Origin: Firmicutes bacterium UBA5227
Lineage (GTDB): Bacteria; Bacillota; Clostridia; Tissierellales; Sedimentibacteraceae
DNA: 53,966 bases
Assembly (NCBI GenBank): GCA_002409285.1
Contig: DHUT01000053.1
Location: 3,610-57,575, forward strand
Direction: 5' to 3'
A program made the position numbers and the translations under genes. The notes beneath the pieces are model-generated. The model searched no databases. It was not told the origin of the DNA and was given only the letters and a program-made list of their open reading frames with translations. This document shows, piece by piece, positions 14,383 to 21,984 of the stretch; positions within the stretch are counted from its first letter, which is position 1; each line of letters begins with the position of its first letter.

Positions 14383-16074
14383 TCAGTGATGAACATGAAG
14401 CAAGTGCCTTTTATCCTTCATAACATCCTCAAAAATATTTCTTGCAATATAATTGTCATCTGAGCTCTTTATCTGACTTGTTTTATCAATATTATAAAGC
14501 CCCTTGGCTCTTTGCAGCCTGGTTTCTCTTGTAATATATTTTGGAGTGGGCTGTCCGCCTCCGGCAACACAGCCTCCGGTACATGCCATTACTTCTATCA
14601 AGTCATACTGTCTTTCTCCGCTTTTAATTTGTTTAATGAGCATGTCTGCATTTTTTAACCCATGAACTACTGCTATACGGATTTCGCTTCCGTCAACATT
14701 CACAGAAGCTTCCTTAACAGAATCAAGTCCCCTTACGCTGTTAAAGATTATTTCACAGTCATCTTTTCCGTACTTGTTCTTTAAAATTTTTCTGAGCACA
14801 GCTTCTGTTACTCCTCCGGTTGTCCCAAAGATAACTCCAGCTCCCGAACCGATTCCGAAAGGCATATCCATAGCTTCTTCTTCAATTTCGTCAAAATTAA
14901 TGCCTATTTCTTCAATCATAAGTGCAAGCTCCTGGGTTGTAATTACCAGGTCGATTTCCTTTTCGCCTTCATGAATAAATTCCGGTCTTGAGGCTTCTGC
15001 CTTTTTTGCGGTACAAGGCATAACCGATATGATGAATGTGTCTCTTCCGTCCTCTAAGTCCTTTTCTCTGTAGAACTCTCTAAGCACTGTTCCAAACATT
15101 TGCTGGGGAGATTTGCACGAAGAAATATTTTTTACTATTTCCGGATATTTATTTTCTGCAAATTTAACCCATCCCGGACAACAAGAGGTAAATAAAGGTA
15201 GATTTTCTCCTTTTGAATATCTTTCTAAAAACTCGTTGCTTTCTTCTATAACAGTAAGGTCGGCAGATAACGTGGTATCGTAAACTTCTTCAGCTCCGAG
15301 TTTTTTTAAAACAGCAACAATTTTTCCTGTTGAAACCTCTCCCGGTTTTTTGCCGAATTCTTCACCTAATGCAACTCGTACTGCCGGTGCAATTTGTACA
15401 ATAACTCTTTTACTCTTGTCATAGAGAGCATTCCACGCCTTTTCGGTTTCATTTTTTATTATTATGGCTCCTGTTGGACATACTATTCTGCATTGTCCGC
15501 AGTTTACGCAGTTGGTTTCTGCCAATTTTTTATTAAATGCCGGCTTAATAATTACTTCAGAACCTCTGTCCACAAATCCAAGAGCTCCAACGCCTTGTAT
15601 TTCCTCACACACCATTACACAGTCACCACATTTTATACACTTGTTCGGATTTCTGATAATACTTGGACTGGAACTGTCTATCTCATGCTCCTGAACAGAC
15701 TGGGTAAACCTGTTATTTGAAAGACCGTATCTTTTTGCTAATGTCTGCAGCTGGCATTTTCCCGTTCGTTCACATGCGGTGCAGTCCTTGTCATGGCTTG
15801 AAAGTAAAAGTTCCAGAATCATTTTCCTATATTTTCTTATTCGTGGTGAATTTGTGTATATTTCTAAGCCATCTCTTGGTTTTTCAGAGCATGTTGCAAT
15901 TATTTCTCCTCTGCTTGTTTCAACAGAGCACATTCTGCACGCACCATAAATACTCAGCTCTGAATGATAACAGAACGTCGGCAGGTCAATGCCTGAGTCT
16001 CTTATAACGCTTAAAATATTTTTTTGGCCGGTAAAGGGTATTTTCCTGCCGTCAATTATCATAGTTCCGCTCAT
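14383..16074 (-). CDS. hydA: [FeFe] hydrogenase catalytic subunit HydA of the NADH-dependent trimeric enzyme
   Basis: Produces or consumes H2 in the cytoplasm, coupled through HydBC to NADH and ferredoxin. The 563 residues run in order: [2Fe-2S] domain (C35, C46, C49, C62); His-ligated [4Fe-4S] (H94, C98, C101, C107); two [4Fe-4S] (C146/149/152/156 and C189/192/195/199); then the H-cluster domain with L1 TSCCPGWV (297-304), L2 MPCTAKKAEASR (about 352) and L3 MACTGGCVAGGGQP (about 496). All H-cluster cysteines are present. It lacks the extra C-terminal [2Fe-2S] domain of longer forms (Thermotoga HydA is about 645 residues). GGGAGGTATAGC precedes the ATG. It starts one base after the hydB stop, the last gene of hydCBA. 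The maturases HydEFG are not in this window. Confidence 0.95.
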   Translation of the reverse strand: MSGTMIIDGRKIPFTGQKNILSVIRDSGIDLPTFCYHSELSIYGACRMCSVETSRGEIIATCSEKPRDGLEIYTNSPRIRKYRKMILELLLSSHDKDCTACERTGKCQLQTLAKRYGLSNNRFTQSVQEHEIDSSSPSIIRNPNKCIKCGDCVMVCEEIQGVGALGFVDRGSEVIIKPAFNKKLAETNCVNCGQCRIVCPTGAIIIKNETEKAWNALYDKSKRVIVQIAPAVRVALGEEFGKKPGEVSTGKIVAVLKKLGAEEVYDTTLSADLTVIEESNEFLERYSKGENLPLFTSCCPGWVKFAENKYPEIVKNISSCKSPQQMFGTVLREFYREKDLEDGRDTFIISVMPCTAKKAEASRPEFIHEGEKEIDLVITTQELALMIEEIGINFDEIEEEAMDMPFGIGSGAGVIFGTTGGVTEAVLRKILKNKYGKDDCEIIFNSVRGLDSVKEASVNVDGSEIRIAVVHGLKNADMLIKQIKSGERQYDLIEVMACTGGCVAGGGQPTPKYITRETRLQRAKGLYNIDKTSQIKSSDDNYIARNIFEDVMKDKRHLLHVHH

Positions 16075-16075
16075 G

Positions 16076-17959
16076 CTATACCTCCCTGATTGCGTGGAAT
16101 GTACATGATTCTATACATGCACCACATTTAATACACTTAATTTTATCAATTACAAAAGGTTCCTTAATTTTACCGCTTATTGCATTAACCGGACAGTTTC
16201 TTGCACATTTTGAGCATCCTCTGCAAAGTTGTTCATCTATTTCGTAGGACATTAAGCCCTTGCACTGTTTGGCGGGACACACCTTGTCAACAACATGGGC
16301 AAGATATTCATCATAGAAATGTTCCAATGTGCTTAAAACAGGATTTGCGGCAGTCTTACCCAATCCGCACAAGGCAGTGTTTTTGACGGTTTCCGCAATT
16401 TCCTTAAGCAGATCAAGATCTTCAACCGTTCCGTTACCGGCAACTATTTTTTCTAATATTTCCAGCATTCTCTTTGTTCCTTCACGGCAGGGGATGCACT
16501 TACCGCAGGATTCCCTCTGTGTGAAGCTCATAAAAAACCTTGCTACCTCCACCATGCAGGTGTCCTCGTTCATGACAACCATACCGCCGGAACCTATCAT
16601 CGCCCCGACTTTTTTCAGGGAATCAAAGCTTAGAGGAAGGTCAAGATGTTTTTCAACGAATGTAAGACATCCTCCGGAAGGACCACCTATTTGTACTGCT
16701 TTAAACTTCTTTCCGTCAGGAATTCCTCCGCCTATATCAAAGATGACCTCTCTTATAGTGGTACCCATGGGAACTTCAATCAAACCTGTGTTTACAACAT
16801 TTCCGGTAAGTGCAAAAGCCTTTGTTCCGGGGCTGTCCTTTGTGCCTAATTTTTTATATTCATCTATTCCTGCATTAATGATGTAGGGTACATTAGCAAA
16901 TGTTTCAACGTTGTTTAAAACGGTAGGGCAGTTAAAAAGGCCTTGCTCAACAGTCCTTGGAGGTTTAACGCGGGGCATTCCCCTTTCGCCCTCTATCGAT
17001 GCCGTAAGTGCACTTCCTTCACCGCATACGAAAGCACCTGCTCCCTTGTTTATATGGAGTTTAAAGTCAAAGCCTGAGTCTAAGATGTTCTCACCCAGCA
17101 AACCGATTTCCTCAGCCTGTGAGATGGCTATTCTTAAACGCTCCACGGCTAAAGGATATTCAGCTCTCACATAAATATATCCTGTGTGCGCTCCTGTGGC
17201 ATATCCTGCAATTGCCATTCCTTCAATAATCTTGTGAGGGTCGCCTTCCATTATGCTTCTGTCCATAAAAGCTCCGGGGTCACCCTCATCACCGTTACAG
17301 ACAACATATTTTACAGGGTTTTGTTGAGCCAAAACCTGTCCCCATTTTTTGCCAGTGGGATAACCGCCGCCGCCGCGCCCTCTTAAGCCGGAATCCTGTA
17401 TGATTTTGCAGACATCCTTTGGATCCATAGTTGAAAGGACTTTTGAAAGAGCCTTGTAGCCTCCTCTTCCAATACATTCCTGAATATGCTCAGCATCCAT
17501 ATGTCCGCAATTTTCTAACACCAGTCTTGTCTGTTTTTGATAGAAGGGTATTTCTTCCTGCTTTTTAAACACGGTGCCATTACTATGATACATTAATCTT
17601 TCCACAGGCACGCCATTTAAGACAGTATTATTGAATATATCAAGACAGTCAGACAACTTGACTTTTAAATACAAATAATTGTAAGGTTCTATCCTTACAA
17701 GAGGTCCTGCTTCGCAAAAGCCATGACATCCGCTTTTTTTAACGCTTATTACTTCTGATTCATCCTCTTTTAAAAGGCTTACATCCGCCAGATTGCCATT
17801 TTCTTCAACTAATCTGGCAAGTTCATCATATATATCTAATGAACCTCCTGCCACACAACCTGTTCCACCGCATACCAGAATTTTAATCTTCTGCTTTTCC
17901 AAAGAATTTTCAATTATTTTGGCATAGGATGACAATTCACTGCAAGTATTTATAAACAT
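16076..17959 (-). CDS. hydB: hydrogenase flavoprotein subunit HydB (NuoF-like)
   Basis: The 627-residue NADH-binding, FMN-containing subunit of the trimeric hydrogenase. It has an N-terminal thioredoxin-like [2Fe-2S] domain (C30, C35, C78, C82). The NuoF core follows: FMN/NADH-binding GLRGRGGGGYPTGKKW, NGDEGDPGAFMDR, AFVCGEGSALTASIEGERG and the [4Fe-4S] motif ESCGKCIPCREGT. The C-terminal region has two [4Fe-4S] ferredoxin motifs (CRGCSKCARNCP and CIKCGACIESC). The architecture matches bifurcating HydB rather than respiratory NuoF. Its ATG immediately follows the hydC stop (TAGATG), behind AAGGAGG. Confidence 0.95.
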   Translation of the reverse strand: MFINTCSELSSYAKIIENSLEKQKIKILVCGGTGCVAGGSLDIYDELARLVEENGNLADVSLLKEDESEVISVKKSGCHGFCEAGPLVRIEPYNYLYLKVKLSDCLDIFNNTVLNGVPVERLMYHSNGTVFKKQEEIPFYQKQTRLVLENCGHMDAEHIQECIGRGGYKALSKVLSTMDPKDVCKIIQDSGLRGRGGGGYPTGKKWGQVLAQQNPVKYVVCNGDEGDPGAFMDRSIMEGDPHKIIEGMAIAGYATGAHTGYIYVRAEYPLAVERLRIAISQAEEIGLLGENILDSGFDFKLHINKGAGAFVCGEGSALTASIEGERGMPRVKPPRTVEQGLFNCPTVLNNVETFANVPYIINAGIDEYKKLGTKDSPGTKAFALTGNVVNTGLIEVPMGTTIREVIFDIGGGIPDGKKFKAVQIGGPSGGCLTFVEKHLDLPLSFDSLKKVGAMIGSGGMVVMNEDTCMVEVARFFMSFTQRESCGKCIPCREGTKRMLEILEKIVAGNGTVEDLDLLKEIAETVKNTALCGLGKTAANPVLSTLEHFYDEYLAHVVDKVCPAKQCKGLMSYEIDEQLCRGCSKCARNCPVNAISGKIKEPFVIDKIKCIKCGACIESCTFHAIREV

Positions 17960-18436
17960 CTACATTTCCTCCTTCTTGATTGATTGAACTAATTCAATTG
18001 CTGATTCGGGGGTCATCTTAGGATGTACGTGATCATTAATAGTAATTACCGGAGCCAGACCACAGGCTCCAAGACATGAAACTGTCTCTACCGTAAAAAG
18101 CATGTCATCTGTAGTCCGTTTTTTATCCGTTAATCCAAGTTCCTTATATATTGCGTTTAAAATTGGTACTGATTTCCTCACATGACAGGCGGTCCCATCA
18201 CATATTTTGATAATGTTTTTTCCTTTTACTTCCAGAGAGAAATTTTCATAAAAGGTGGCAACACCGTAAATTTTTGACTGACTAATGTCTAATTTTTCAG
18301 CAGTGTAAATCAGAATGTCTTCAGGAAGATAACGATATTCCTTCTGGATTTCCTGAATGATATTTATAAGTTCTTTTTTTTCACAATTATGCCTAAAAAG
18401 AATATTGTCAACCTTTTCTTTAACTTCGGATGTCAT
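17960..18436 (-). CDS. hydC: hydrogenase subunit HydC (NuoE-like, [2Fe-2S] thioredoxin fold)
   Basis: A 158-residue electron-transfer subunit. The [2Fe-2S] ligands are C79 and C84 in CDGTACHVRKS and C121 and C125 in CLGACGLAPV. The preceding helical region (IQKEYRYLPEDILIYTAE) is typical of NuoE. It is the first gene of hydCBA, which is compact with near-zero gaps. An inverted repeat spans its -10 region (18464-18485). Confidence 0.95.
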   Translation of the reverse strand: MTSEVKEKVDNILFRHNCEKKELINIIQEIQKEYRYLPEDILIYTAEKLDISQSKIYGVATFYENFSLEVKGKNIIKICDGTACHVRKSVPILNAIYKELGLTDKKRTTDDMLFTVETVSCLGACGLAPVITINDHVHPKMTPESAIELVQSIKKEEM

Positions 18437-18463
18437 AAGCTCATTCCTTTCTTTGTATATGTT

Positions 18464-18485
18464 GTTTGATTATAATATATCAAAC
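18464..18485 (-). promoter_or_regulatory. candidate hydCBA promoter with overlapping inverted repeat
   Basis: GTTTGAT (18464-18470) and ATCAAAC (18479-18485) flank 8 bp. On the minus strand TATAAT (18474-18469) lies within it. The arms do not match the Rex consensus TTGTTAA-N4-TTAACAA, so the regulator is unknown. An outer TTTTACG/CGTAAAA pair lies at 18523-18547. Confidence 0.4.
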
Positions 18486-18604
18486 TTTAAGGGTTAAAGA
18501 CAATACCCCATATATAATTCTGTTTTACGAAAAAAATTACCGTAAAATAGAAAATAAAATAAGTAGAGAATACGATTTCTAAGATATTAAACAAAATAAT
18601 TATA

Positions 18605-18654
18605 TTGACATACATATGTTATATATGTATTATAGTAACATAGATAACATATGT
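18605..18654 (+). promoter_or_regulatory. sigma-A promoter and twin ACATATGT operators of the padR-like gene
   Basis: TTGACA (18605-18610), a 17-bp spacer and TATTAT (18628-18633) form a strong promoter. ACATATGT palindromes at 18612-18619 (in the spacer) and 18647-18654 (just before the SD) are 35 bp apart. PadR regulators typically bind ATGT/ACAT-type palindromes, so autorepression is likely. Confidence 0.6.
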
Positions 18655-18666
18655 ATGGAGGAGAAA

Positions 18667-18996
18667 ATGTCGATTGATAGCAGCATGCTGAAAGGAAATA
18701 CAAGGATGCTTGTATTATCTGTTATTGATTCAGGAACTAAGTATGGCTATGAAATTATTAAAGAACTTGATGTTAGATCATATGGATCTTTTGCATTAAA
18801 AGAAGGAACTTTGTATCCTATTTTACATGATATGGAAAAGGAAGAATTGATAATTTCAAATACATACCGTATGGAAAACAACAGGGTAAGAAAGTATTAT
18901 AAAATTACAAAGAAAGGAAAAGCTTATTTATATAATAAAAAGAAAGAATGGGTTGAATTTGTAACTAAGGTAAATCTTATAATTGGGAAAAACTAA
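18667..18996 (+). CDS. PadR-family transcriptional regulator
   Basis: A 109-residue winged-helix protein. The start is ATG 18667 (MSIDSSMLKGN) behind GGAGGAG; upstream ATGs lie within the promoter. It has the family signature LVLSVIDSGTKYGYEII, then LKEGTLYPILHDMEKEELI and the wing YYKITKKGKAYL. It is short, PadR-s1 type, with a single C-terminal dimerisation helix. It is divergent from hydCBA and not clearly tied to a partner membrane gene. The next gene (tatD) follows after 84 nt. Confidence 0.9.
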   Translation: MSIDSSMLKGNTRMLVLSVIDSGTKYGYEIIKELDVRSYGSFALKEGTLYPILHDMEKEELIISNTYRMENNRVRKYYKITKKGKAYLYNKKKEWVEFVTKVNLIIGKN

Positions 18997-19080
18997 GAAT
19001 TCCTGCTCCTTGAATTAGACTAAACATTATGCTAAACTGAATATATAAATTTCGAAGAAGAAAGAAGAAGGAAGATACAA

Positions 19081-19854
19081 GTGGAAATTAAATTTATAGA
19101 CAGTCATGTTCACTTAGATGACGAAAGATTTGATGACGACAGAGAAGAATTGATAAAATCCCTTTACGAAAACGATATTGAATCGGTTTTAAATTTAGGG
19201 TCAGATTTAAGCACCTCAAAATCAGCGGTTAAATTAGCAGATGAATATTCATTCATATATGCTGCGGTGGGCTGCCACCCTCATGATTCAAAATATATGA
19301 ACGAGAATACAATGAATATATTCAGAGAACTGGCGAAAAATAAGAAAGTTATCGGAATAGGCGAAATAGGTCTTGACTATTACTATGACAATTCTGACAG
19401 AGAAACACAAAGGCTGTGGTTTAGGGAACAGATACGACTTTCTAAAGAACTTAATTTGCCATACATAGTACATGACAGAGATGCACATGAGGATGTTTTC
19501 AGGATTATGAAAGAAGAGCACTGCTCAGGAACAAGGGGAATTTTGCATTGCTATTCCGGCAGTGTGGAAATGGCAAGAGAATTCATAAAACTGGGCTTTT
19601 ATATTTCTCTTGGCGGCCCCGTAACTTTCAAGAAATCCAAAATACCAAAACTTGTGGCAAAAGAGGTTCCCATAGACAGGCTGCTTATTGAAACTGACTG
19701 CCCTTACTTAACTCCAGAACCTTTCAGGGGAAAAAGAAATGAACCTAAGTATGTAAGGTATGTAGCAGAAGAAATTGCCGAGATAAGAGGAGTCCAGGTT
19801 AGTGAAATCGCAGAAAAAACCAAATCAAATTTTAAAAACCTATTCAATTTGTAG
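19081..19854 (+). CDS. tatD: TatD-family metal-dependent deoxyribonuclease
   Basis: A 257-residue TIM-barrel metallo-hydrolase, proposed to act as a 3'-5' DNase in repair and in D-aminoacyl-tRNA or DNA-damage quality control. It has the metal-binding HxH in FIDSHVHLDD, GEIGLDYYY, IVHDRDAHEDV, LHCYSG and ETDCPYLTPEPFRGKRNEP. It has a GTG start behind GAAGGAAG. It is followed by a DNA glycosylase gene, so a small repair cluster is possible. Confidence 0.92.
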   Translation: MEIKFIDSHVHLDDERFDDDREELIKSLYENDIESVLNLGSDLSTSKSAVKLADEYSFIYAAVGCHPHDSKYMNENTMNIFRELAKNKKVIGIGEIGLDYYYDNSDRETQRLWFREQIRLSKELNLPYIVHDRDAHEDVFRIMKEEHCSGTRGILHCYSGSVEMAREFIKLGFYISLGGPVTFKKSKIPKLVAKEVPIDRLLIETDCPYLTPEPFRGKRNEPKYVRYVAEEIAEIRGVQVSEIAEKTKSNFKNLFNL

Positions 19855-19924
19855 AAAATTATGTTTCTATTTACAGCAGCAGGCGAAAGAATATCATAAC
19901 AACAATTAATATAACAGGTGGAGA

Positions 19925-20515
19925 ATGATTAAAATAGGAAGAAGCTTTTATGACAGAGATGCCCGAATAGTAGCCGAAGATTTAATAGGCAAAGTTTTAG
20001 TTAGAAAATATGATGAAAAGACAATTAAATTAAGAATTACCGAGACAGAGGCATATATTGCGGAAATTGATAAGGCAAGTCACGGCTACGGAGGCAAAAT
20101 AACACCAAGAACCCGGATAATGTTTGGACCGCCCGGATATGCTTATGTATATTTCATTTATGGTATGTACTATTGCCTTAATTTCGTAACAGAAAGTGAA
20201 GGCATATGTAGTGCCGTGCTCATCAGAAGCGGCGAATCCCTAAAAAATATTGATGAAATCTGTATGAACAGATATAATAAGCCCCTGGGTGACTTATCAA
20301 AAGCACAAATTAAGAATCTTACAAATGGCCCGGGAAAACTTTGCAGTGCACTGAAAATTACAAAAGAGCACAATGGTACGGATTTGACCGAAAATGAAAT
20401 ATTTGTTGAAGATGATAAATTTACAGATTTTTGCGTGGAAAAAACCAAAAGAATAAACATTGACTATGCAGAGGAGGCAAAAGATTTCCTCTGGAGATAT
20501 ATCCTATGCAAATAG
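19925..20515 (+). CDS. 3-methyladenine DNA glycosylase (MPG/AAG family)
   Basis: A 196-residue base-excision repair glycosylase. Family features include ARIVAEDLIGKVLVRK, the catalytic-site Glu in ITETEAYIAEIDKASHGYGG, RIMFGPPGYAYVYFIYGMYYCLN with the DNA-intercalating Tyr, and the NGPGKLCSAL loop. Length matches the family (about 190-205). GGTGGAGA precedes the ATG. It is 70 nt downstream of tatD on the same strand. Confidence 0.93.
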   Translation: MIKIGRSFYDRDARIVAEDLIGKVLVRKYDEKTIKLRITETEAYIAEIDKASHGYGGKITPRTRIMFGPPGYAYVYFIYGMYYCLNFVTESEGICSAVLIRSGESLKNIDEICMNRYNKPLGDLSKAQIKNLTNGPGKLCSALKITKEHNGTDLTENEIFVEDDKFTDFCVEKTKRINIDYAEEAKDFLWRYILCK

Positions 20516-20518
20516 TTG

Positions 20519-20559
20519 TTGACAAAATTGTTAAAAATAAATATAATTTGATTATCAAA
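20519..20559 (+). promoter_or_regulatory. consensus sigma-A promoter with FabT-like operator
   Basis: TTGACA (20519-20524), exactly 17 bp, then TATAAT (20542-20547) is a perfect consensus promoter. TTTGATTATCAAA (20547-20559) is a 13-bp palindrome that begins on the last base of the -10. It resembles the TTTGA-n3-TCAAA-type site reported for the fatty-acid regulator FabT. Confidence 0.7.
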
Positions 20560-20576
20560 ATAAATAGAGGTGAGTT

Positions 20577-21020
20577 ATGAGTAATCATCAAACTGTAAAT
20601 GAAATACTTGTAAGGCTTTTTGCAAATGTTCTTGATATTGAAGAAAAATGCCTAAAAACAGGAGAATTTTCAGATTTATCAATAAATGAAATGCATGTGA
20701 TAGATAACATAGGCATTAACAGGGAAAGGACTATGTCTGACACTGCAAGAGATTTGAGAATCACATCAGGAACACTTACAACTGCGGTAGATAATCTCAT
20801 AAAAAAAGGATATGTTGTAAGAGAACGCTCTGTGGAAGACCGAAGAGTTGTAAAAATCAGGTTGACAGAAAAAGGTACTGCCGCATATTTTGCCCATGAG
20901 AATTTTCATAAGGACCTTGTTCTAAGCGCTCTTCAAAAATTGAATAAAGAGGAAGAAGAGCTTTTGATCAAGGTGTTGTCTAACATAGATGTGTTTTTTC
21001 ATAACAAGTATAAATTTTAG
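20577..21020 (+). CDS. MarR-family regulator, FabT-like
   Basis: A 147-residue winged-helix regulator. It has ISINEMHVIDNIG-type dimer and DNA-binding helices (here LSINEMHVIDNIG), the recognition region ARDLRITSGTLTTAVDNLIKKGYV and the wing RSVEDRRVVKIRLTEKG. N- and C-terminal helices form the dimer. Sequence feel and context (a DegV/FakB-like gene next door and a TTTGATTATCAAA operator in its own promoter) point to FabT, which represses fatty acid synthesis when acyl-ACP from exogenous fatty acids is present. No fab genes lie in this window. GAGGTGAG is the ribosome site. Confidence 0.82.
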   Translation: MSNHQTVNEILVRLFANVLDIEEKCLKTGEFSDLSINEMHVIDNIGINRERTMSDTARDLRITSGTLTTAVDNLIKKGYVVRERSVEDRRVVKIRLTEKGTAAYFAHENFHKDLVLSALQKLNKEEEELLIKVLSNIDVFFHNKYKF

Positions 21021-21114
21021 GCTGATTCACATAAAAGGCATATTAGGATTCTTTTAACATATTATTTCTATAATCAAAAATTTTGAAATTAAAATTAAAT
21101 AATGAGAGGTTGCT

Positions 21115-21957
21115 ATGAGTATTAGAATAGTTATAGACAGTACGTCGGATGTTACAGACGATATAATTAACAAATATAATTTGAAGATGGTTCCTTTAAC
21201 AGTTAATTTTGCTGAAGAATCTTTTTTAGATAAGGTTGAACTGAGTTCCTCGGATTTTTTTAAAAAATTGGTTCAGGCAGAAAAGCTTCCAACAACATCC
21301 CAGGTAAATCCGGGTTCCTTTGTTGAGGCTTTCAGCCAGATACTTCTGGAGGGAGATCAGGTTCTGGGAATATTTCTTGCATCGGAATTAAGCGGAACAT
21401 ATGAATCAGCAAGAATTGCAAAGGATATGACAGGCAGTGACAACATCAGAATTATCGATTCTAAAAATGTTTGCCTTGGAACATTTGCATTAATATTAGA
21501 GGCAATTGAACTGGTAAACAAAGGCATGGATATTGATGAAATTGTTGATGAACTGGAAAAGGTAAAAAGCAAGATAGTGGCTGTAGCTGGACTTGATACT
21601 CTGAAGTATTTGGAAAAGGGAGGGAGGCTGTCAAAAAGTCAGTCAGTGGTAGGTTCACTGTTGAATATAAAACCTGTTATTGAAATTAAAGATGGAAAGC
21701 TGTCTGTAATTGAAAAAGTGAGAGGAAAAAACAAAATAATTAAATGGTTTGATGAATGGATTGCAAAGAATAAATTTGATTTATCAGATAGGACTGTTCT
21801 ATTATTCTATTCCCAGGACTATGACCAACTAAAAGCTTTGAGGCAGGTAATAGAAGAAAAATACAAAATTAAAAATATTATCGAACAGGAAATAGGTGCG
21901 GTTGTCGGAACCCATGCCGGACCAGGAGCATTGGGAGTTGCGTTTTTAAATAAATAA
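21115..21957 (+). CDS. DegV family fatty-acid-binding protein (FakB-like)
   Basis: A 280-residue DegV protein; family members bind a fatty acid and present it to the FakA kinase for phosphorylation. It has the N-terminal IVIDSTSDVTDDII, the head-group Ser/Thr sites in PTTSQVNPGSFVEAF and ASELSGTYESARIA, the LKYLEKGGRLSKSQ loop and the C-terminal GAVVGTHAGPGALGVAF. All these are conserved, so it should be active. It follows the FabT-like gene by about 95 nt, with GAGAGGT before the ATG. No fakA is seen here. Confidence 0.9.
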   Translation: MSIRIVIDSTSDVTDDIINKYNLKMVPLTVNFAEESFLDKVELSSSDFFKKLVQAEKLPTTSQVNPGSFVEAFSQILLEGDQVLGIFLASELSGTYESARIAKDMTGSDNIRIIDSKNVCLGTFALILEAIELVNKGMDIDEIVDELEKVKSKIVAVAGLDTLKYLEKGGRLSKSQSVVGSLLNIKPVIEIKDGKLSVIEKVRGKNKIIKWFDEWIAKNKFDLSDRTVLLFYSQDYDQLKALRQVIEEKYKIKNIIEQEIGAVVGTHAGPGALGVAFLNK

Positions 21958-21977
21958 GAGGCAGATAGCTCTGCCTC
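21958..21977. terminator. hairpin between convergent degV and clpE-like genes
   Basis: GAGGCAGA pairs with TCTGCCTC around TAGC. The T-content downstream is weak on the plus strand, so this is a probable rather than certain terminator. Confidence 0.5.
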
Positions 21978-21984
21978 AGTTATT

